The position numbers and the translations under genes are program-made. DNA of 64,000 nucleotides from Coprenecus sp949297365. GTDB taxonomy: Bacteria; Bacteroidota; Bacteroidia; Bacteroidales; UBA932. The stretch is from positions 1,860,001 through 1,924,000 of the forward strand of contig OZ006987.1 in assembly GCA_963931055.1 (NCBI GenBank). The letters run 5' to 3'. Under the pieces are notes generated by a model that did no database searches, was not told the origin of the DNA, and saw only the letters and a program-made list of their open reading frames with translations. Below, piece by piece: positions 9,270-16,330 of the stretch. How positions within the stretch are numbered: the first letter of the stretch is position 1; each line of letters starts with the position of its first letter.

Positions 9270-9686
9270 ATGAGCAGACTGATTGCGATAGCCGGATTGT
9301 TGCTTCTTTTCCCGTTCGTGTCATCGTCCCAGAGCATAAGAGTGTGCGAGGACGACGATGACAACAACGTGTTTATTCCTATCTCCAAGTACATGCAGAA
9401 AGGAGACGCGGAGTGTCTGGCGGCATGGTTCGCGGACAATCTCCAGGTGGATGTCATGGGCTCGGTCTCCAACTGCAGCCGCAATCAGGCCCGGCAGATT
9501 ATCCGGAATTTCTTCACGAACTATACCCCGCGCTGTTTTGAGATAGTGTACAAGAGCGGGACCTATCCGATGAAGTACGCTGTCGGCAATCTGGACAGCG
9601 GAGGCAACATGTTCACCGTAACCATCCTCGTCAAGACCAACGATACCGGCAACTACATCGAGCAGCTGAAGATTGAAAAGCAGTAG
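9270..9686 (+). CDS. DUF4783 family exported protein
   Basis: A 138-residue protein with an N-terminal signal peptide (MSRLIAIAGLLLLFPFVSSS) and a mature part resembling DUF4783, a small periplasmic family restricted to Bacteroidetes. Visible family features are the start of the domain at FIPISKYMQKGDAECLAAWF, the central NQARQIIRNFF segment and the C-terminal TYPMKYAVGNLDSGG region. The fold is NTF2-like by family knowledge; the biochemical role is unknown. It is a stand-alone gene, divergent from rlmH and convergent with der. The following 156 bases hold no gene I can support. Confidence 0.75.
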   Translation: MSRLIAIAGLLLLFPFVSSSQSIRVCEDDDDNNVFIPISKYMQKGDAECLAAWFADNLQVDVMGSVSNCSRNQARQIIRNFFTNYTPRCFEIVYKSGTYPMKYAVGNLDSGGNMFTVTILVKTNDTGNYIEQLKIEKQ

Positions 9687-9842
9687 CCGTATCTCATCGC
9701 TCAACCCCTCCCGCTTGGGAAAGTTGTATTTGCTTAAGGTGTTTATTTACATTGGTTTGCAAAATAAGAAGGTGCCCGAACTACGAATCAATATGTGGTC
9801 ACACCATGATATCATAGGGCAAAGATACTCCGCTGCCTGGAA

Positions 9843-11153
9843 TTATTTTCGGCGCATGAAGATGCGGATGGGGCAGCCGGTGAAGTCGAAGTGACTGCGC
9901 AGCTTGTTCTCCAGATACCGCTTGTAGGAGTCGCCTATGTACTGGGGCAGATTGCAGAAGAAGGCAAATGACGGACAGGGCGTCGGCAGTTGGGTGATAT
10001 ACTTGATCTTGATGAACTTGCCCTTTGTGGAGGGGGGAGGATAGTTGTCTATCTCCTCGAGCATAACCTCGTTCAGAGTGGATGTGGGAATCTTCTTGGA
10101 GTAATTGTCATAGACCTTGGCCGCCGCGTCCAGCACATCGAGGATTCTTTGCTTTTTGATGACCGATGTGAAGATGACGGGGATATCGCTGAAAGGCGCG
10201 AGCCGCTTGCGTATGGCCTCGGCGTATTCCTTCATGGTGTTGCCGGTCTTGTTCTCTATCAGGTCCCATTTGTTGACCGCCACCACGCAGCCTTTGCTGT
10301 TGCGCAGGATGAGATTGAAGATGGACATATCCTGAGCCTCGACTCCGTATTGGGCATCGATCATCAGGATGCAGATGTCAGCGTGCTCTATGGCCCTGAT
10401 GGCCCTCATCACGGAGTAGAACTCCAAGTCCTCGTTGACCTTGCTTTTCTTGCGCAGTCCGGCGGTGTCCACCAGGATGAACTCGTGTCCGAATTTGTTG
10501 TAGTAGGACTCCACCGCGTCCCGGGTCGTCCCGGCCACGGGGGTTACGATGTTGCGCTCCTCTCCGAGGAAAGCGTTGGTGATGGATGACTTGCCGGCGT
10601 TGGGCCTGCCTACTATGGCGATACGGGGTACTCCGGCGTGCTTATCCTCCTCCTCTTTGGAGTCGGGCAGCATGGATACGAGCCGGTCCAGCATGTCGCC
10701 GGTGCCGCTGCCGTTGGCCGAGGAGATGTCCCACGGGTCGCCCAGACCAAGAGAGTAGAACTGGTATGAGTCGAAGCGCTTGTCCGCCGAGTCCACCTTG
10801 TTGACCACCAGCAGGACCGGCTTGTCGCTGCGCCGCAGGATATCGGCTATCTCCTCGTCGAAATCGGTGATGCCGGTGCCCACTTCCACTAAGAACAGGA
10901 TGACATCGGCCTCCTCGATGGCTATCATCACCTGCTTGCGTATCTCCTCCTCGAACACGTCTTCGGAGTTGACCGTGTAGCCGCCGGTGTCCACTACCGA
11001 GAATGTCGTACCGCACCACTCGCACTTGCCGTAATGGCGGTCGCGCGTTACACCAGCCGTCTCATCGACGATGGCCTGCCGCATACCGACAAGCCTGTTG
11101 AAAAGGGTTGATTTGCCCACGTTGGGCCGTCCTACTATGGCAACTAAACTCAT
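9843..11153 (-). CDS. der: Ribosome biogenesis GTPase Der (EngA)
   Basis: Der is the tandem-domain GTPase needed for 50S subunit assembly. The 436-residue protein has two complete G domains: GRPNVGKST near residue 8 with DTGGY, NKVD and SA-type motifs, and GRPNAGKSS near 180 with DTAGL and NKWD. The C-terminal KH-like domain (about 350-436) includes YPPPSTKGKFIKIKYITQ. It is the last gene of the minus-strand operon engB-prs-nadE-small Cys-rich protein-der, 3 bases after the small gene. Confidence 0.97.
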   Translation of the reverse strand: MSLVAIVGRPNVGKSTLFNRLVGMRQAIVDETAGVTRDRHYGKCEWCGTTFSVVDTGGYTVNSEDVFEEEIRKQVMIAIEEADVILFLVEVGTGITDFDEEIADILRRSDKPVLLVVNKVDSADKRFDSYQFYSLGLGDPWDISSANGSGTGDMLDRLVSMLPDSKEEEDKHAGVPRIAIVGRPNAGKSSITNAFLGEERNIVTPVAGTTRDAVESYYNKFGHEFILVDTAGLRKKSKVNEDLEFYSVMRAIRAIEHADICILMIDAQYGVEAQDMSIFNLILRNSKGCVVAVNKWDLIENKTGNTMKEYAEAIRKRLAPFSDIPVIFTSVIKKQRILDVLDAAAKVYDNYSKKIPTSTLNEVMLEEIDNYPPPSTKGKFIKIKYITQLPTPCPSFAFFCNLPQYIGDSYKRYLENKLRSHFDFTGCPIRIFMRRK

Positions 11154-11156
11154 ACT

Positions 11157-11423
11157 CTATTGTTTATCAGATATATCGCATCCCGTACCGTTCAAGTTCA
11201 GGCCGCAGCTTCCGCAGGAGCCGCTGCAGCCGCCGGTGCTTCCTTTCTTCGGGCCCCACAGCCTCATCTCCTCCTCGCGGGCGCAGATGATGCCCCTCTT
11301 GCGGAGCTCCTTGTTGTGCTCTATCTCTCCGTCAGGAAAAGGCTTCTTCCTGAAGATGATGTTGAAGCACATGATGAATACCGCAAAACCGACGAATACT
11401 ATGGCCGCTATCAATATTTCCAT
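11157..11423 (-). CDS. Small Cys-rich single-span membrane protein
   Basis: An 88-residue protein: one N-terminal membrane span (about residues 3-24), then RKKPFP and a charged segment with KELRKRGIICA, and a C-terminal cluster GGCSGSCGSCG plus a further Cys. The layout (one span, R-K-P, Cys-rich tail) resembles NqrM/DUF539 and FeoB-associated Cys-rich proteins, which handle iron or Na+-NQR maturation, but I cannot assign it to either. It is tightly packed between nadE (3 bases) and der (3 bases), so it is translated with them. Confidence 0.7.
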   Translation of the reverse strand: MEILIAAIVFVGFAVFIMCFNIIFRKKPFPDGEIEHNKELRKRGIICAREEEMRLWGPKKGSTGGCSGSCGSCGLNLNGTGCDISDKQ

Positions 11424-11426
11424 ATC

Positions 11427-12278
11427 TTACATTGTTTTTGGCTCCACCCATTTGCTGCGGTCAAGCAGCGGGCAGGAACTGACCGTTATCTCAGGGGCCA
11501 GCTGATGGACCTTGAACGCGGCTGCCTTTCTAAGCCGCAGGATCCTTTCCACCAAGGCCTTGTCCACACCTTCCTGCAAAATCTGTTCCGCGCTCCTGCC
11601 TCCTTCATTGAGGCTGTAGAGTACAGGGTCCAGCACATCGTAGGGCGGCAGGGAGTCGGTGTCCTTCTGTCCGTCACGCAACTCGGCCGAAGGGGCCTTG
11701 GTGATGGTGGACAGGGGGATCAGCTCTTTCTCCCGGTTGATATACGCCGCCAGTTCGTACACCTCGGTCTTGTAGAGGTCCGCGATGACCATCAGGGAGC
11801 CGCAGAGGTCTCCGTAGAGGGTGCCGTAGCCCATCGACAGCTCGCTCTTGTTGGTGGTGTTCAGCAGCAGGGCTCCATGCCTGTTGGAGTAGAGCATCAG
11901 TATGGTGCCGCGGATGCGGGCCTGGAGGTTCTCCTGGGTGGTGTCCCAGTGAAAATCTCCCTCGAAGAGAGGCTCGGCCTCCTTCATGAACCGGTCGTAT
12001 ATGGTTCCTATCGGGATGATATGGTACTTGATGCCCAGGTTGTCGGCCAGTTCCACAGCGTCATTGACGGAGTGGACGGTAGACCAGGACGAGGGCATGA
12101 GGATGCCGGTTACGTGCTCCTTGCCCAGGGCTTCCGCCGCCAGTGCCGCGACTACGGCCGAGTCCAGGCCTCCGGACAGGCCGAGCACGGCCCGGGACAT
12201 CCCTGCCTGAGCGAAGAAGTCCCGGACAGCCCGTATTATCCTGTCATGTATATCTTCTACTCTAGAACCCGAAAGCAT
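11427..12278 (-). CDS. nadE: NAD(+) synthase, stand-alone synthetase domain
   Basis: NadE amidates deamido-NAD to NAD+ with ATP; a 283-residue synthetase without a glutaminase domain is expected to use ammonia. The pyrophosphatase loop SGGLDSAVVAAL is near residues 35-46. The family motifs NTTNKSELSMGYGTLYGDLCG and the later ITKAPSAELRDGQKDTDSLP are intact. The ATG overlaps the end of prs by 17 bases, which suggests coupling. Confidence 0.94.
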   Translation of the reverse strand: MLSGSRVEDIHDRIIRAVRDFFAQAGMSRAVLGLSGGLDSAVVAALAAEALGKEHVTGILMPSSWSTVHSVNDAVELADNLGIKYHIIPIGTIYDRFMKEAEPLFEGDFHWDTTQENLQARIRGTILMLYSNRHGALLLNTTNKSELSMGYGTLYGDLCGSLMVIADLYKTEVYELAAYINREKELIPLSTITKAPSAELRDGQKDTDSLPPYDVLDPVLYSLNEGGRSAEQILQEGVDKALVERILRLRKAAAFKVHQLAPEITVSSCPLLDRSKWVEPKTM

Positions 12279-13224
12279 CGCTGATAGACTTGTAGTTGTA
12301 GATGCGGTCGATGACTTCCGCGAACATGTCCGCTACGGAGAGGACGGTGAACTTGGAGAGATCCGTACCTTCGGGGGCTCTCAGAGGTATGGTGTCGGTC
12401 ACGACCACTTCCTGGAGGGCGGACTTGTTGATGCGCTCGTATGCCTGGCCGGAGAATACCGCATGGGTGGCCATGGCCCTTACGCTGAGAGCGCCTTTCT
12501 CCATGAGCATGTCGGCGGCCTTGGTAATGGTGCCGGCGGTGTCGATCATGTCGTCGATGATGACGATGTTGCGGCCCTCTACGTCACCGATGGCGGTCAT
12601 GGAGCCTACCACGTTTGGCCTCTCACGCGACTTGTGGCAGATAATCATGGGGCAGCCCAGTACGCGGGAGTAGGCGTTGGCCCTCTTGGCGCCTCCCATG
12701 TCCGGGGCGGCTATGGAGAGGTTGTCCAGCTGCATGTCCCTCAGGTAAGGCAGGAAAATGGTGCTTGCGTATATGTGGTCTACCGGAAAATCGAAGAATC
12801 CCTGGATCTGGTCGGCATGCAGATCGGTGGTGATCACGCGGTCGCATCCTGCGGCTACCAGGAGGTTGGCCACCAGTTTGGCTCCGATGGAGACTCTGGG
12901 ACGGTCCTTGCGGTCCTGACGGGCCCATCCGAAGTAGGGGATGACGGCGATGACCTTGTAGGCCGATGCCCTGCGGGCCGCGTCGATCATGAGCAGGAGC
13001 TCGAAGAGGTTGTCCAGAGGGGGAAATGTGGACTGCACGATGAATGTGGTGGTTCCGCGGACGGATTCGTTGAATGCCGGCTGGAACTCGCCGTCGCTGA
13101 AGTCAGTTACTACCGAGTCTCCGAGTTCGAGGCCGAGGGACTTGGCAATCTTCTCGGCCAGATAACGTGATCCCCTGCATGAGAAGATTTTGATGTTGTG
13201 GGTGTGGTTGGCAGTGTGTTTCAT
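12262..13224 (-). CDS. prs: Ribose-phosphate pyrophosphokinase
   Basis: Prs makes PRPP from ribose 5-phosphate and ATP, feeding purine, pyrimidine, NAD and His/Trp synthesis. The 320-residue protein is of class I length. Motifs seen are the ATP/ribose region YFGWARQDRKDRPR, the metal-binding TTDLHADQIQGFFD and the PRPP loop VIIDDMIDTAGTI. Its position next to nadE makes sense because NAD synthesis uses PRPP. It follows engB by 21 bases. Confidence 0.96.
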   Translation of the reverse strand: MKHTANHTHNIKIFSCRGSRYLAEKIAKSLGLELGDSVVTDFSDGEFQPAFNESVRGTTTFIVQSTFPPLDNLFELLLMIDAARRASAYKVIAVIPYFGWARQDRKDRPRVSIGAKLVANLLVAAGCDRVITTDLHADQIQGFFDFPVDHIYASTIFLPYLRDMQLDNLSIAAPDMGGAKRANAYSRVLGCPMIICHKSRERPNVVGSMTAIGDVEGRNIVIIDDMIDTAGTITKAADMLMEKGALSVRAMATHAVFSGQAYERINKSALQEVVVTDTIPLRAPEGTDLSKFTVLSVADMFAEVIDRIYNYKSISDAFGF

Positions 13225-13245
13225 ATCGTATCAGTGTTTCGTGTA

Positions 13246-13857
13246 TTACTTGGTTGTTGGTATTCTGTTGTTTTTCAGGTCAGCCTCTATAAGGTCCAGT
13301 ACAGCGTCCTTTCCGGTCTTCTTGTCGGAGGACGTGGGGATGACCGTGATGCCGGGCCTGATGGCGTCCAGACAGGCCTGCATGGCCGCTGTGTTTTTCT
13401 CGAGAGCGGACTTGGACAGCTTGTCGCTTTTTGTCAGTATGACGGTGAAAGGGATGTTCGCTCCGGCTACTGCGGATATGAAGCTGCGGTCTATCTCCAT
13501 CATCTCATGCCTTGAGTCCAGCAGTATGAACAGCATGGCCAGCTCCTCGGAGTGACTCACGTAGTCCTCGATCATGGCTTTCAGCGTGGCCTGCGCCTTC
13601 TTGGATGCCTTGGCGAAGCCGTAGCCGGGCAGGTCTACCAGATACCAGCTGTCGTTGATGAGAAAGTGGTTGACCAGTATGGTCTTGCCTGGCATGGCAG
13701 AGGTCTTCGCCAGGCTCTTCTGGCCGCACAGCATGTTGATGAGCGAGGACTTGCCGACGTTGGACCGTCCGATGAAGGCGTACTCGGGCGCTCTGAGTCT
13801 CGGCTTCTGCTCCACTTTGGTGCTGCTTCCCTTGAATATGGCTGTCTTGATAAGCAT
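13246..13857 (-). CDS. ysxC: Ribosome biogenesis GTP-binding protein EngB/YsxC
   Basis: A 203-residue GTPase of the YihA/YsxC/EngB family, which helps 50S assembly. G1 GRSNVGKSSL, G3 DLPGYGFA and G4 TKSDKL are all present. The ATG at 13857 (MLIKTAIF...) is preferred over an in-frame ATG at 13917 because the promoter elements at 13874-13905 lie between them. It is the first gene of the operon that continues with prs, nadE and der. Confidence 0.95.
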   Translation of the reverse strand: MLIKTAIFKGSSTKVEQKPRLRAPEYAFIGRSNVGKSSLINMLCGQKSLAKTSAMPGKTILVNHFLINDSWYLVDLPGYGFAKASKKAQATLKAMIEDYVSHSEELAMLFILLDSRHEMMEIDRSFISAVAGANIPFTVILTKSDKLSKSALEKNTAAMQACLDAIRPGITVIPTSSDKKTGKDAVLDLIEADLKNNRIPTTK

Positions 13858-13873
13858 ACTGTGTTTAAAACGG

Positions 13874-13905
13874 CAAAAATAGCAAATTTTTCCGCACTGC
13901 GCCAA
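13874..13905 (-). promoter_or_regulatory. Promoter of the engB-prs-nadE-der operon
   Basis: On the minus strand TTGG (13905-13902), a 20-base spacer and TATTTTTG (13881-13874) match the Bacteroidetes consensus. The predicted start point is only about 10 bases before the engB ATG at 13857, so the leader is very short. Confidence 0.65.
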
Positions 13906-13927
13906 TACTTTTTTCATGGATTTTTTC

Positions 13928-13935
13928 TAAGTTTG
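13928..13935 (+). promoter_or_regulatory. -7 element of xseA
   Basis: TAAGTTTG is an exact TAnnTTTG match. Transcription would begin around 13941, downstream of the in-frame ATG at 13940, which makes the second ATG at 13961 the usable start. It is divergent from the engB promoter. Confidence 0.55.
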
Positions 13936-13960
13936 TTCTGTGAAAAATGCACGTAATGTT

Positions 13961-15298
13961 ATGCGGGAATATATTTCATTGGCGCAGCTGCTGCAGGGGA
14001 TAAAAGGCGCGGTGGCGGAGACGTTCCCCGGACCTGTCTGGGTGAAGGCGGAGATACACGAGCTGCGGATTCACGGCAACGGACACTGTTATATGGAGCT
14101 GGTGGAGAAAGGCTCCGGGCGGGATGTGTTCAGCGCGAAGGTGTCGGCGGTCATCTGGCGGTCGAGACGCGCGCTGGTGGAGGCGGCTTTCTATCAGGGA
14201 ACCGGGCGCAGGCTGGAGGCCGGCATGACGGTGCTGGTACGGGTGAGGGTGCAGTATTCCGAACTGTACGGCATGAGCCTGAGCATCGAGGACATAGATC
14301 CGGCCTTCACCCTCGGGGAGGTGGAACTGGCCCGGCAGCGGACTCTGGAGAGGCTGACCAGGGAGGGACTGCTGGAGATAAACAAGTCTCTGCCTATGCC
14401 TGGGCTGCCCAGGAGGTTTGCCCTGATAACTTCCGAGACGGCCGCCGGTTACGGGGACTTTATGAATCATCTTTACGACAACGGCTACGGATTCCGTTTT
14501 TATACAAGGTTGTATCCGGCTCCGATGCAGGGAGCGACGGCTCCGGCCGGAATTATAGACGCTCTGAACAGCGTGCTGGATGACCTGGCCGAGGGGGCTG
14601 AGTATGATGCGGTGCTGTTGCTGCGCGGAGGCGGGGCGGTGGCGGATCTGGTGTGCTTTGACGATTACGACCTGGCGGTCAGTATTGCCCGCTTTCCGCT
14701 GCCGGTGCTGGTGGCCGTGGGACATGAGCGGGACAGGCATATCTGCGACATGGTGGCGGCCAGGTCTCTCAAGACGCCGACTGCCCTGGCCGACTACATA
14801 GTGGATGCCTTTGTGGCAGAGGACGCTTCCCTGACGGCTCTGGCCGACCGTCTGCGTTCGTCGGTTACGCTCAGGATGGAGAATCTGCGCCTGCGTCAGG
14901 AGCAGACGGCCCGCCGGCTCCAGTCCGGAACGGCCATGCGGTGCCGTCTGGAGTCCAACCGGATGGACATGCTGCTCATGCGCATCAGGAAAGGTGTGAC
15001 GGTGCGTTCCGGCAATGAGCAGAACGGGCTGAACATGCTGTGGATGAGAGCCAGGAGCGGTGTGGCTCTGCGTCTTAAGGCGGAGTCGGGCAGGCTGGAT
15101 ATGCTGGAGCTCCGCATCCGCAAGGGGGATCCTGTGGCCATGCTCCGGCCCGGCAGTGCCTATGTGCTGCGCGGAGGCCGTCCGGTGGAGTCCGCCGCCC
15201 TCCTCGCACCCGGAGACAGCATCGACCTGCTCCTGAGTGACGGCACCGCCCGCTGCCTCGTTGACTCTGTCAGGAGCGACAAGTGTGGTGGAAATTAA
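13961..15298 (+). CDS. xseA: Exodeoxyribonuclease VII large subunit
   Basis: XseA is the catalytic and DNA-binding subunit of ExoVII, which degrades ssDNA from both ends. About 445 residues from the ATG at 13961. The N-terminal OB fold spans about residues 8-105 (VWVKAEIHELRIHGNGHCYM). The catalytic core includes LPRRFALITSETAAGYGDF, LLRGGGAVADL and the conserved AVGHERDRHICD and KTPTALADYI motifs. A helical region (about 285-395) holds three imperfect 22-residue repeats around NRMDMLLMRIRKG, NGLNMLWMRARSG and GRLDMLELRIRKG, before the C-terminal small domain. Its partner xseB lies 757 bases downstream, beyond a toxin-antitoxin insertion. Confidence 0.95.
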   Translation: MREYISLAQLLQGIKGAVAETFPGPVWVKAEIHELRIHGNGHCYMELVEKGSGRDVFSAKVSAVIWRSRRALVEAAFYQGTGRRLEAGMTVLVRVRVQYSELYGMSLSIEDIDPAFTLGEVELARQRTLERLTREGLLEINKSLPMPGLPRRFALITSETAAGYGDFMNHLYDNGYGFRFYTRLYPAPMQGATAPAGIIDALNSVLDDLAEGAEYDAVLLLRGGGAVADLVCFDDYDLAVSIARFPLPVLVAVGHERDRHICDMVAARSLKTPTALADYIVDAFVAEDASLTALADRLRSSVTLRMENLRLRQEQTARRLQSGTAMRCRLESNRMDMLLMRIRKGVTVRSGNEQNGLNMLWMRARSGVALRLKAESGRLDMLELRIRKGDPVAMLRPGSAYVLRGGRPVESAALLAPGDSIDLLLSDGTARCLVDSVRSDKCGGN

Positions 15299-15313
15299 AA
15301 AAATCAAGAATGT

Positions 15314-15345
15314 TTCCTGAAAAGGAACGGAATTTGTTACATTTG
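15314..15345 (+). promoter_or_regulatory. Toxin-antitoxin promoter with operator-like inverted repeat
   Basis: TACATTTG at 15338-15345 matches the -7 consensus, 18 bases before the toxin ATG at 15363. The inverted repeat TTCCT/AGGAA (arms 15314-15318 and 15323-15327) sits between the expected -33 and -7 positions, where HigA-type antitoxins usually bind to repress their own operon. The operator role is inferred. Confidence 0.4.
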
Positions 15346-15362
15346 CATTAGATTAAAGTTGT

Positions 15363-15724
15363 ATGGTAGGACGGGAAAGATTTAAAGTGTTGTATTTGAA
15401 AGAGGCGGTAGAGTTTTTAGAGTCATTGGATGAAAAGGCCAGGGAAAAATAGTCTTTAACATCAGTAAGGCGATGCATGTGGTGGATAAAGATTTGTTTA
15501 AGAAGATGGGAGACTCTGACATATGGGAATTCCGCACTTTATATAGGGGGATTGCATATCGCCTTTTAGCCTTTTGGGATACAGAGTCGGAGACACTTGT
15601 GGTTGTGGCGCACGGGTTTGTGAAAAAGACTCAGAAAACGCCTAAAAGAGAGATAGAAAGGGCGGACGGGATAAGAAAACGATATTTTGATTTTAAAAGA
15701 AAATACAATGGAGAAAATCGGTAA
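15363..15724 (+). pseudogene. RelE/HigB-like toxin gene with a frameshift
   Basis: The ATG at 15363 opens a frame (MVGRERFKVLYLKEAVEFL...) that stops at TAG 15450-15452 after 29 codons. The matching continuation IVFNISKAMHVVDKDLF is read in the -1 frame from ATA at 15449 and runs to 15724, giving the usual 120-residue HigB/Gp49-like toxin fold with LYRGIAYRLLAFWD and VVAHGFVKKTQKTP. The switch is at an A5 run (15445-15449), so either one A was lost or ribosomal or transcriptional slippage restores the product. An internal start at 15473 would give only the C-terminal 83 residues. The antitoxin gene overlaps its end. Confidence 0.75.
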
Positions 15725-16034
15725 TATGGAGATCTTTACTCATGAAGAGGTGTTGGATCGGGTTGTTGGAGAAAAAGGTACTTCTGCACGTGCGGAGTTT
15801 GATCAGAGGATGGATGAATTTCTTATAGGGGACGCTATCAGGCATACGCGGGAAGCCAACCATCTGACACAGGAACAACTTGGAGAGCTTATGGGAGTGA
15901 AGCGGGCTCAAATTTCAAAGATTGAAAGTGGAAAAAGCATTACTTATTCCACTATTGTAAGAGCTTTTAAAGCCATGGGCGTAAAGACCGCCAGTCTGGA
16001 TATGGGAGCGATGGGCAAGGTCGCGTTGTGGTGA
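15708..16034 (+). CDS. HigA-like XRE antitoxin
   Basis: A 108-residue helix-turn-helix protein, the expected antitoxin and autorepressor for the upstream HigB-like toxin. The HTH is clear: LTQEQLGELMGVKRAQISKIESG (about residues 59-81), followed by a short tail. Two other in-frame ATGs exist (15687 and 15726); 15708 overlaps the toxin stop by 17 bases as is usual in such modules. The coding sequence is AT-richer than the xse genes on either side, which supports acquisition. Confidence 0.85.
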   Translation: MEKIGNMEIFTHEEVLDRVVGEKGTSARAEFDQRMDEFLIGDAIRHTREANHLTQEQLGELMGVKRAQISKIESGKSITYSTIVRAFKAMGVKTASLDMGAMGKVALW

Positions 16035-16055
16035 TTATAGACCAAATCAAAGATA

Positions 16056-16250
16056 ATGGAAATGGAGAATATGAAGTATGAGGAGGCGCTCGGGCGCCTG
16101 GAGAAGATAGTGGCTGAGATTGAGAATCCGCAGACAGCTGTCGGCGACATACCGGCGAAGGTCAGGGAGGCGGCCTCGCTGCTGACGTACTGCCGCAGGA
16201 TGCTAAAGGAAAGCGAGGAAAGTATCGGAAAGATACTTGAGGAGCAGTAG
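16056..16250 (+). CDS. xseB: Exodeoxyribonuclease VII small subunit
   Basis: A 64-residue protein with the XseB pattern: MKYEEALGRLEKIVAEIEN near the start and a helical C-terminal half ending in ESEESIGKILEEQ. XseB binds the XseA helical domain in the ExoVII complex. It normally lies directly after or overlaps xseA; here a toxin-antitoxin module separates the two, 21 bases upstream. Expression may now depend on the antitoxin promoter or on read-through. Confidence 0.9.
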   Translation: MEMENMKYEEALGRLEKIVAEIENPQTAVGDIPAKVREAASLLTYCRRMLKESEESIGKILEEQ

Positions 16251-16330
16251 CGCCGGACTGATGCGTCCCGAAAGCCGGCCGGAGCGGCGGGGTGTAACGG
16301 AATATTGAAGTACGATAAACGACAGGAATT

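Noticed and set aside
9687..9842. A small RNA driven by TATCTTTG at 9820-9827 (minus) between DUF4783 and der
   Set aside because: The -7 match has no -33 partner and would run antisense into the DUF4783 gene; no hairpin supports an RNA.
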